From positions 1 through 25,417 of the forward strand of contig PAPL01000082.1 of assembly GCA_002708885.1 (NCBI GenBank): DNA of 25,417 nt. The letters are read 5' to 3'. The position numbers were made by a program, and so were the translations under genes. This stretch comes from Verrucomicrobiales bacterium. GTDB lineage: Bacteria; Verrucomicrobiota; Verrucomicrobiia; Verrucomicrobiales; DEV007. Shown here in pieces: positions 16,334-23,265 of this stretch. Within the stretch, counting starts at the first letter, position 1. The number at the start of each line of letters is the position of its first letter. Below the pieces are notes generated by a model, which was given only the letters and a program-made list of their open reading frames with translations, was not told where the DNA came from and made no database searches.

Positions 16334-17572
16334 GTGAGCTATAAAAAGAAGGTAACTATTTTCCTCATACTATGTGCGATTATAATATCGCTCATCAGAC
16401 GCGAAGAGAATAACGGCACATTTTCAGACTTTAACCGCGGATACATTAATTGGCTCATAGACACAAAAGAAGTCAAAGCTGAGCCACCATCAGTGACCCT
16501 ACTCAGAATCAGTAATTCTGAAAATTCGGTATTTCAGGACTGGCCTCCAAGCCCAATTGATTACGCCATCATACTTAAAAACCTCAAAAAAAATGGTGCT
16601 AAACTAGTGGCAATCGAACCATTAATGGCATGGAATGATGCGGGAGAAGGTCTATTGGAAACTTTACGCACTGCAAGCCTTAAATACGATAAGGGTGAAC
16701 TGCTAATGGGTGCCATATTTCAAATGGATCAGTCTGTGTTCGGGTCTGATGCCAAGTTCATTAATTTACTCAATCCCATATCAAATATCAGTGGGGATAT
16801 AAGGAACATTCCTGAATTCACCATGATAGATCCATTACCGGATCGGCGCTTAACATCAATCGGAATTCCTTTCGGATTCACTTCGATAGATATGGCAGAA
16901 AAGGATAAGGAAAATAATCCAATGAAGGTTCCGCTCTTAGCCCGAATCAGAGATCGTGTCGTTGCTTCTTTCCCGCTCAGAGCAATAATGATGGAGCAGG
17001 GCATAGACTCCAACGAAGTTAAAATACATTTAGGAGAAAAAATTGTTTTAGAGAGTGGGACAGAAATACCAATCGATTCTCAAGGATACTTCGAAGCTTT
17101 TACAGGATTACGGCCAGAAATCAATAAAGAAGACATCAGCATATTATCCCTACCAATGGAGGAACTCGACAAATCGCAACTGAGTTCATTATCAAATCGT
17201 ATCATTCTTGTAGGCATTGATACTGAAAAGGATCAGATCATACCCTTCAGATTAGGTATAAACATCTCCAACGCTGAACGGATCGCGCTTTCAATAGCAA
17301 CTATACAAAGCAATTTATTCATTGAGTCATTATCATCATCTTTTGAATATCTTATTTGGATAAGTATCATATTGATCGGTCTATATATGATCAGACTCAA
17401 ACGGTCAAAAGCAATAGCCAGATCCCTGATCACCATAATCGTTTATTTTGCAGTGAGTATGGTTCTCTTTCAAAGTAGCAACCAATGGGTATCGCCAATG
17501 ACTCCGCTATCATTGATGGCATGCATTCTAATTACATCCTGGGCCCTTTGTCAGAAAAAGGAAGAATCATGA
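16334..17572 (+). CDS. CHASE2-domain membrane protein without an output domain
   Basis: A 412-aa membrane protein. One N-terminal transmembrane helix (about 7-21) is followed by a large extracytoplasmic CHASE2 domain (about 30-325), recognised from WPPSPIDYAIILKNLKKNGA with IEPLMAW, the FPLRAI segment, and RIILVGIDTEKDQ with the following HA-like turn before the first C-terminal helix. Three closely spaced C-terminal helices follow (about 338-354, 363-379, 388-406). CHASE2 normally sits in front of adenylate cyclase, histidine kinase or Ser/Thr kinase domains; here only about six residues (KKEES end) remain after the last helix, so there is no fused output. The start is GTG at 16334, 20 bp after the GlgE-like gene, so it is probably the last gene of that operon. 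It could signal through a separate partner; the ligand is unknown. Confidence 0.82.
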   Translation: MSYKKKVTIFLILCAIIISLIRREENNGTFSDFNRGYINWLIDTKEVKAEPPSVTLLRISNSENSVFQDWPPSPIDYAIILKNLKKNGAKLVAIEPLMAWNDAGEGLLETLRTASLKYDKGELLMGAIFQMDQSVFGSDAKFINLLNPISNISGDIRNIPEFTMIDPLPDRRLTSIGIPFGFTSIDMAEKDKENNPMKVPLLARIRDRVVASFPLRAIMMEQGIDSNEVKIHLGEKIVLESGTEIPIDSQGYFEAFTGLRPEINKEDISILSLPMEELDKSQLSSLSNRIILVGIDTEKDQIIPFRLGINISNAERIALSIATIQSNLFIESLSSSFEYLIWISIILIGLYMIRLKRSKAIARSLITIIVYFAVSMVLFQSSNQWVSPMTPLSLMACILITSWALCQKKEES

Positions 17573-17586
17573 ATTTTCAGTGAGTC

Positions 17587-17615
17587 TTGCCGAGAGACAT
17601 TTTTACTGCTTATAT
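17587..17615 (+). promoter_or_regulatory. Possible sigma-70-type promoter before the second Gfo/Idh/MocA gene
   Basis: TTGCCG (17587-17592) and TTATAT (17610-17615) are separated by 17 bases. The predicted transcript would start only a few bases before the ATG at 17627, so the mRNA would be almost leaderless. The boxes are imperfect and the region is AT-rich, so this could be chance. Confidence 0.3.
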
Positions 17616-17626
17616 TATAATTCACT

Positions 17627-18907
17627 ATGAATCGTCGTAATTTTATCAAAAACACGGCCATCACTGCCGGAATAATGAGTTTTCCAAACATTATTCCGGC
17701 AAGATTACTGGGAAAAAATTCACCAAGTAATCAAATCACTGTCGGCATGATTGGAACCGGAGGCCATGGGATCCATCGAAATCTTAATATGTTCCTGCAA
17801 CAACCGGACGCCAAGGTACTTGCAGTTTGTGACGTCTTCAAAAGCCGGATGCAAAATGCTCATAAAATTACAAATGCCCATTATAAATCCAAGGACTGCT
17901 CAATGCATTCCGATTTCCGAGAAATTCTGGACCGCAAAGACATTGACACAGTCATGATCTCCACTCCCGATCATTGGCATGCACTCATGTCCGCAATGGC
18001 TATTCGTAGAGGCAAGGACGTGATCTGTGAAAAACCCACGCTCACTGTTGCTGAAGGCCGTTACATTGCAAACCTTGTAAAGAAAACGGGTCGCATCTTT
18101 CAAACCTCTACCGAAGATCGAAGTTTATTTATTTATCATCGATTAGCAGAAGTGGTCCGTAACGGTAGAATAGGAACACTGAAAGAAATAAGAGTCACTT
18201 TGCCCGCAGGGAAAAAATTTCCAAACGAAACGGAAAGCAAAGTTCCAGACGACTTGAACTACGATCTTTGGTTGGGTCCGGCCCCAAAAACTCCGTACAC
18301 CAAGAACCGCACAAAACAACAACACTGGCGCCATGTGTGGGACTACTCTGGCGGTAAATTTACAGACTGGGGAATGCACCAACTCGATACGGCTCAGTGG
18401 GCAAATAATACAGAAAAGACAGGACCCATAAAAATTTCAGGAAAAGGAACAATTCATGAAGGCAGCATGTATAATACTTTTGTTGATTATAAAATACAAT
18501 ATTCGTATGCCAATGGTGTTCAGTTATCCGTAAAGAGCGGAGGAACAAGTATCCACTTCTATGGATCCGAGGGATGGTGTGGAAGCAGGAGCTGGGACTC
18601 AGGGCTCGAGGCTAGCAAAGTCGAAATTGTTAAAGAGCCGATTCCGGAGGATGGATTGCATCTATATACCTGTAAAGGAGGAGAACATCGCAATTTTCTA
18701 GATTGCGTAAAGTCTCGTAAGGAACCTTATTTTCCTGCAGAAATCGGACATCGATGCGCCACACTCTGTCACTTAGGAAACATCTCCATGAGACTCAACG
18801 CGCCTCTGGATTGGGACCCTCAAAAAGAAAAAATAACCAATAATAAAGAAGGATCCTCCATGCTTTCACGCAAAATGCGTGAACCCTGGAACCTAGAGAC
18901 CTCTTAG
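17627..18907 (+). CDS. Second Tat-exported Gfo/Idh/MocA family oxidoreductase
   Basis: This is a 426-aa NAD(P)-dependent oxidoreductase-like protein with the same layout as the one at 3950-5233, but clearly diverged from it. The Tat signal is N2-R-R-N-F-I-K-N plus a hydrophobic stretch to about residue 26. The Rossmann motif is IGTGGHG (42-48), followed by STPDHWH (112-118) and the EKP motif with K136. DWGMHQLDTAQW marks the C-terminal domain's conserved His region. Compared with the first copy it has an unusual YGSEGWCGSR stretch where the first has GTEGSIFV. The last codons overlap the ahcY stop on the opposite strand by four bases (18904-18907). Substrate is unknown; extracytoplasmic sugar or cyclitol oxidation is inferred from family behaviour. 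Confidence 0.92.
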   Translation: MNRRNFIKNTAITAGIMSFPNIIPARLLGKNSPSNQITVGMIGTGGHGIHRNLNMFLQQPDAKVLAVCDVFKSRMQNAHKITNAHYKSKDCSMHSDFREILDRKDIDTVMISTPDHWHALMSAMAIRRGKDVICEKPTLTVAEGRYIANLVKKTGRIFQTSTEDRSLFIYHRLAEVVRNGRIGTLKEIRVTLPAGKKFPNETESKVPDDLNYDLWLGPAPKTPYTKNRTKQQHWRHVWDYSGGKFTDWGMHQLDTAQWANNTEKTGPIKISGKGTIHEGSMYNTFVDYKIQYSYANGVQLSVKSGGTSIHFYGSEGWCGSRSWDSGLEASKVEIVKEPIPEDGLHLYTCKGGEHRNFLDCVKSRKEPYFPAEIGHRCATLCHLGNISMRLNAPLDWDPQKEKITNNKEGSSMLSRKMREPWNLETS

Positions 18908-20328
18908 TACCGGTAATGATCGGGTTTATATGGGCCCTCCTGAGGAACTCCTATATAATCTGCTTGATCATCGGTTAGTTTCGTAAGCTTAGCCCCTATT
19001 TTCTCTAGGTGGAGTAGAGCCACTTCTTCGTCTAACTTTTTGGGAAGAACATAAACACCAGGAACGTAAGTTTCTCTGTTATCCCAAAGATCAATCTGCG
19101 CTAAAGTCTGATTCGTAAAGCTATTAGACATTACAAAACTAGGATGTCCTGTAGCGCATCCAAGATTAACCAGCCTACCCTCAGCAAGCATATACAATTG
19201 CCTTCCATCAGGAAGCGTATATTGATCGACCTGAGGTTTGACAGTCTCTTTAATAATCCCTTCTGAATTATTCAAAGCATCTACTTGGATCTCATTATCA
19301 AAATGACCAATATTACAAACTATCGCTTGGTCCTTCATTGCTAACAAATGATCGACCCGGATAATGTCTTTATTGCCAGTAGTGGTAACATAAATGTCCG
19401 CCCAACCAAGTGTGTCCTCCACAGTCAATACTCGGAAACCTTCCATGGCCGCCTGCAAAGCGCATATAGGATCTATCTCAGTAACAACTACCTGAGCCCC
19501 TTGTCCGCGAAGAGCCTGTGCACATCCTTTACCAACATCTCCGTATCCACAAATCACAGCAACTTTCCCTGAAATCATTACATCCGTTGCCCTCTTAATT
19601 CCATCGACCAATGATTCTCTGCATCCATATAAATTATCAAATTTAGATTTGGTCACTGAATCATTCACATTAATGGCTGGGACTCTGAGCGTTTCCTGTT
19701 CAGACATTTGATAGAGCCTATGAACTCCTGTCGTGGTTTCTTCTGAGACTCCTTTCCAATCTTCAAGATAATTGGTCCACTTATCGGGATTTTCAGAATG
19801 GACACGCTTCAATAAATCTTTAATGACTTGCTCTTCCTGAGAATCGCTTTGGGATTCAGTCCACTCTGAACCCTCTTCGAGCTCTGCCCCTTTGTGTATG
19901 AGAAGAGTTGCATCACCCCCATCATCCACAATCAGTTCTGGCCCTTTACCATCAGGCCATGTGAGTGCATCTAAGGTACATTGCCAGTACTCTTCTAAAG
20001 TCTCACCTTTCCATGCAAAAACAGGAACACCTGCCACAGCAATGGCCGCAGCGGCATGGTCTTGAGTAGAAAATATATTACATGAACACCATCGAACATT
20101 TGCCCCAAGATCCTTTAAAGTCTCAATGAGAACGGCAGTCTGTATTGTCATGTGTAAAGAACCCATGATTCTTACACCTTCCAGTGGTTTATCCGCAGAG
20201 TATTTCTTCCGAGTTGCCATTAGGCCCGGCATTTCATGCTCAGCTATTGAGATTTCACGACGTCCCCAATCTGCTAAATTAATATCAGCGACTTTATAAT
20301 CCTTAGATTCTGTAGAAATATTACTCAT
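18904..20328 (-). CDS. ahcY: S-adenosylhomocysteine hydrolase (adenosylhomocysteinase)
   Basis: This enzyme splits S-adenosylhomocysteine into homocysteine and adenosine in the cytosol, removing the inhibitory product of methyltransferases. The substrate domain shows GSLHMTIQTAVLIETL (56-71) and CSCNIFSTQDHAAAAI. The NAD-binding motif is GYGDVGKGCA, followed by TEIDPICALQAAMEG and CNIGHFDNEI. The C-terminus PYKPDHYRY reaches into the partner subunit's NAD site in this family. A ~40-residue insert around residues 140-185 marks the long form of 470-480 aa. The start ATG lies 18 bp downstream of metK on the same strand, so the two are one operon coupling SAM formation to SAH removal. Control probably comes from the operator upstream of metK. 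Confidence 0.97.
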   Translation of the reverse strand: MSNISTESKDYKVADINLADWGRREISIAEHEMPGLMATRKKYSADKPLEGVRIMGSLHMTIQTAVLIETLKDLGANVRWCSCNIFSTQDHAAAAIAVAGVPVFAWKGETLEEYWQCTLDALTWPDGKGPELIVDDGGDATLLIHKGAELEEGSEWTESQSDSQEEQVIKDLLKRVHSENPDKWTNYLEDWKGVSEETTTGVHRLYQMSEQETLRVPAINVNDSVTKSKFDNLYGCRESLVDGIKRATDVMISGKVAVICGYGDVGKGCAQALRGQGAQVVVTEIDPICALQAAMEGFRVLTVEDTLGWADIYVTTTGNKDIIRVDHLLAMKDQAIVCNIGHFDNEIQVDALNNSEGIIKETVKPQVDQYTLPDGRQLYMLAEGRLVNLGCATGHPSFVMSNSFTNQTLAQIDLWDNRETYVPGVYVLPKKLDEEVALLHLEKIGAKLTKLTDDQADYIGVPQEGPYKPDHYRY

Positions 20329-20346
20329 TTAGTTCAATAATTACGC

Positions 20347-21555
20347 TCAGGCTCCAACTGCGGATCTCAAGTCTTCAACTTTATTCGTCTTTTCCCATGT
20401 CAACGATTCCTGTTCATGCTCTCTTCCAAAGTGTCCATAATTAGTCGTCTTTTGATAGATCGGTCGGAGAAGATCGAGTTGTGAAACGATATCAGCCGGC
20501 TTAAATGAAAAGACATCACGAACGGCACTCTCTATCTTATTCTCATCAACTTGATTCGTGCCAAACGTCTCTACGCTGAGAGATACAGGGTCCGGAAAAC
20601 CAATTGCGTATGCTGTCTGTAATTCGCACCGGTCGGCTAGACCCGCGGCAACAATATTCTTTGCTACCCATCTGCACATGTATGCTGCTGATCTATCCAC
20701 TTTCGAAGGATCTTTTCCTGAAAACGCTCCGCCGCCATGCCGACCCATTCCTCCATAAGTATCGACAATTATTTTTCGGCCAGTGAGCCCGCAATCCCCT
20801 TCCGGGCCACCAACAATAAATAAACCAGTTGGGTTAATATGATATTTGGTATCTTCAGTAAGTAATTCAGAAGGTAACACTTCTTCAATTAGATCCTTCT
20901 TAAGAACATCTCGTATTTCCTGAGTGGAAATTTCCTTGGCATGCATCGTCGAAACAACAACTGCCGTGATACGACTCGGCTTCCCTTCGACATACTCGAC
21001 TGATACCTGCGTCTTAGAATCCGGCCTTAACCAGGTATGGGAACGGTTCTTTCTTAGATTTGTCATCGCCTCACCAAGCTGATGAGAATAAGCTATGGGT
21101 GCCGGCATTAGCTCAGAAGTATCATTGCAGGCATAACCAAACATGATCCCCTGATCACCTGCTCCCTGCTCTGCAGTCTCTTTATCATCAGCCGCAGTAG
21201 CATCCACCCCCTGAGCAATGTCAGGTGATTGTTGGCCTAATAAATTCAGAAAGAAAAAATTCTGGGCGTCAAACTTGCACGTGTAGCTGTACTCTGTGCC
21301 GTCCGCATAAGTAGAATCGTAATTCATTTCCTCGAGTGTCTTTCTGACTACCGAGCGATAATCGAATTCCGAATTAGTCGTTATTTCACCTCCAAGAATG
21401 ACGGCATTGTCTTTGACCATCGTTTCACACGCGACTCTAGAAGAAGTGTCCTGCCCGAAACATGCATCAAGTACAGCATCTGAAATAGTATCACACACTT
21501 TATCCGGGTGCCCTTCGGTGACTGATTCTGAAGAAAAAATTAAGGAATTTGCCAT
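20347..21555 (-). CDS. metK: S-adenosylmethionine synthetase
   Basis: This enzyme makes SAM from methionine and ATP. From the ATG at 21555 the protein is 402 aa and starts MANSLIFSSESVTEGHPDKV, the universal MetK N-terminus; a longer reading from a TTG at 21609 adds 18 residues foreign to the family and overlaps the divergent regulator gene, so I reject it. Visible motifs are GAGDQGIMFGYA (ATP binding), GGPEGDCGLTGRKIIVDTYGG and GGGAFSGKDPSKVDRSAAY, all intact. It is the first gene of the metK-ahcY operon. The start codon directly abuts a symmetric inverted repeat, and no Shine-Dalgarno sequence is visible ahead of it, so translation from a short or absent leader is possible. Confidence 0.97.
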   Translation of the reverse strand: MANSLIFSSESVTEGHPDKVCDTISDAVLDACFGQDTSSRVACETMVKDNAVILGGEITTNSEFDYRSVVRKTLEEMNYDSTYADGTEYSYTCKFDAQNFFFLNLLGQQSPDIAQGVDATAADDKETAEQGAGDQGIMFGYACNDTSELMPAPIAYSHQLGEAMTNLRKNRSHTWLRPDSKTQVSVEYVEGKPSRITAVVVSTMHAKEISTQEIRDVLKKDLIEEVLPSELLTEDTKYHINPTGLFIVGGPEGDCGLTGRKIIVDTYGGMGRHGGGAFSGKDPSKVDRSAAYMCRWVAKNIVAAGLADRCELQTAYAIGFPDPVSLSVETFGTNQVDENKIESAVRDVFSFKPADIVSQLDLLRPIYQKTTNYGHFGREHEQESLTWEKTNKVEDLRSAVGA

Positions 21556-21583
21556 ATATCTAAATATCGTGATATGTTGATAT
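21556..21583. promoter_or_regulatory. Candidate operator: four-half-site inverted repeat between metK and the ArsR-methyltransferase gene
   Basis: Four pentamers are arranged symmetrically: ATATC (21556-21560), a 3-base gap, ATATC (21564-21568), a 2-base gap, GATAT (21571-21575), a 3-base gap and GATAT (21579-21583). Every half-site is perfect and the centre is at 21569/21570. It fills most of the 44 bp between the metK ATG and the regulator GTG. ArsR-family repressors commonly bind such imperfect 12-2-12 dyads, and here the regulator gene is adjacent, so autoregulation and control of metK-ahcY are inferred. AT-richness raises the chance background, but the symmetry of four sites is hard to get by accident. 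Confidence 0.7.
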
Positions 21584-21599
21584 GTCAGTCTAAAATACC

Positions 21600-22544
21600 G
21601 TGACGTCAATACTGAAATGGCTCAAATTGCTAGCCGATCCCACCCGAGTGAGAATTCTTCGAATTTTACGTAAAGAAAAACTCTCCGTAGCAGAAATCCA
21701 GAATGTTCTCGGAATGGGACAATCCCGCATATCCTCACATTTAGCCCAATTAAAATCATCGGGACTGCTTAAAGACGAAAGGTTCGGTAAAAATATTTAC
21801 TATGAAATAATTGATCCTAATGAGACAGACAAGGAAGCCCTCAATAGGATCTTTGCTGTCATTGATTCTGCATCTGAGGAAATACCAGAATGCTTTGAGG
21901 ATTCAGAAGCTTTGAAATTGGCCCTTGAAAAACGTTCAGACAAAGCAAGGGCCTACTTTGATGAATTGGCCGGGAACTTCGGCCGGAAATATGTACCTGG
22001 AAGGAGTTGGAAAAGTTTAGCTGAAATGCTCCTCCAGATTATGGATCCAGGCATTGTTGCTGATTTGGGTTCTGGTGAAGGCACATTGACCCAGCTCCTA
22101 GCTCAAAGAGCGACAAAAGTTATTGCCATTGATAGTTCAAAAAAAATGATTGGTTATGCATCCAAAATCAGTCAAGAGAACGGTTATGACAATATCGAGT
22201 ACAGGCTCGGTGACATTCAATCTCCGCCCATAGATGATAACTCAGTAAGCCTAACTATTTTAAGCCAGGCATTACACCACACGGCAAAACCACAAATAGC
22301 TGTTAATGAAGCTTTCCGAATCACAGCTTTAGGTGGAAAGGTAGTTATCCTTGATCTTTTGAGACATGATTTCGAGCAAGCCCGTGACCTCTATGCCGAC
22401 GTTTGGCTAGGCTTCACAGAAATCGAGCTACGGGAATATCTTAAAAATGCTGGATTCAATTCAATCCAAACTGCAATAGTGGACAAAGAACAAAAGGCTC
22501 CACATTTTGAAACTCTGATGGCAATTGCAGAAAAGAAAGGATAA
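21600..22544 (+). CDS. ArsR-family regulator fused to a SAM-dependent methyltransferase domain
   Basis: The 314-aa protein has an N-terminal ArsR-type winged helix (about 1-75: LADPTRVRIL, then SVAEIQNVLGMGQSRISSHL as the HTH, and GLLKDERFGKNIYYEI as the wing). A class I methyltransferase domain follows (about 115-314), with motif I VADLGSGEG (153-161), IAIDSS for motif II, and SQALHH and GGKVVILDL further on. The usual metal-binding ELCVC motif of ArsR sensors is absent, so it is not a metal sensor of that type. The methyltransferase domain could sense SAM or SAH. Divergence from metK-ahcY across a shared operator makes a methionine-cycle regulator, functionally like SahR of Proteobacteria, the best reading. 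The start is GTG at 21600; no ATG lies near and no Shine-Dalgarno sequence is visible. Confidence 0.88.
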   Translation: MTSILKWLKLLADPTRVRILRILRKEKLSVAEIQNVLGMGQSRISSHLAQLKSSGLLKDERFGKNIYYEIIDPNETDKEALNRIFAVIDSASEEIPECFEDSEALKLALEKRSDKARAYFDELAGNFGRKYVPGRSWKSLAEMLLQIMDPGIVADLGSGEGTLTQLLAQRATKVIAIDSSKKMIGYASKISQENGYDNIEYRLGDIQSPPIDDNSVSLTILSQALHHTAKPQIAVNEAFRITALGGKVVILDLLRHDFEQARDLYADVWLGFTEIELREYLKNAGFNSIQTAIVDKEQKAPHFETLMAIAEKKG

Positions 22545-22605
22545 ATAAAAATCAGAGAATTACCGCATCAATGATCAAAAAAAAACAGCCCCTTGAAAAC
22601 TGACA

Positions 22606-23202
22606 ATGTTTACAGGACTCATCGAAACCACAGCAAGCATTGTAGATCTACAATCTACGGAGGAAGGATCTAGAATTGTTATCAATATTCCATTCTCAAA
22701 CGAATTGTCTCTTGGTGACAGTGTAGCTGTTAACGGATGCTGCTTAACTGTTTCAGCAATAGATGAGGAAAAATCCTCGTTCGATTTACTGGAGCAAACA
22801 TTAAAGGTGACTGCCCTCAATGAACTAAAGACCGGAATGATTGTTAATCTGGAGAGAGCCCTTATTGCAGGAAATAGAATGGGCGGACATTTAGTGACAG
22901 GTCACATAGACACCGTTTCCGAAGTGATCGCATACGAGCCAATAGGTGAAGACTATAAATTGGAAATTCTTCTTCCAAAAAACACAGCCAATCTGGTCAT
23001 TGAAAAAGGATCCATCTCTGTAGATGGAATCAGTTTAACTACTGCCGAGGTCGATGATGAGAACGGTACATTTACTTGCTACATCACTCCCCATACACAT
23101 AAAAACACAAATCTTTTGCAAATTAAGAAAGGGGATCAAGTGAATCTAGAATTTGATCTAATAGCAAAACACGTAGAGCGGTTAATTAAATTTCAAAAAT
23201 AG
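22606..23202 (+). CDS. ribE: Riboflavin synthase alpha subunit
   Basis: This enzyme forms riboflavin by dismutation of two 6,7-dimethyl-8-ribityllumazine molecules, the last step of riboflavin synthesis. The 198-aa protein has two lumazine-binding beta-barrel repeats. The first starts MFTGLIE and contains GDSVAVNGCCLTV (residues 37-49). The second begins at GGHLVTGHID (93-102) and contains KGSISVDGISLT. The C-terminus KHVERL is also typical. Length and motifs are normal. It lies 61 bp downstream of the ArsR-methyltransferase gene on the same strand, but other rib genes are not nearby. That gap holds no FMN riboswitch, being far too short. It converges on the ribonucleotide reductase gene. Confidence 0.96.
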   Translation: MFTGLIETTASIVDLQSTEEGSRIVINIPFSNELSLGDSVAVNGCCLTVSAIDEEKSSFDLLEQTLKVTALNELKTGMIVNLERALIAGNRMGGHLVTGHIDTVSEVIAYEPIGEDYKLEILLPKNTANLVIEKGSISVDGISLTTAEVDDENGTFTCYITPHTHKNTNLLQIKKGDQVNLEFDLIAKHVERLIKFQK

Positions 23203-23265
23203 ACACCTATTCACATTCACCTCAATGTGCATGAGGCAATCATAAAAGACATTCGATTAAGGATA

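Noticed and set aside
21556..21609. 18-residue N-terminal extension of MetK from a TTG start
   Set aside because: The added residues do not belong to the MetK family, the canonical start MANSLIFSSESVTEGHPDK is available at an ATG, and the extension would overlap the regulator start and the operator.
22545..22605. FMN riboswitch ahead of riboflavin synthase
   Set aside because: The gap is 61 bases, about half the length such an element needs, and no conserved RFN motif is seen.
23220..23236. Hairpin CCTCA / TGAGG with a 7-base loop between ribE and nrdA, considered as a terminator
   Set aside because: The stem is only 5 bp and no T-tract follows on either strand, so it cannot be supported.
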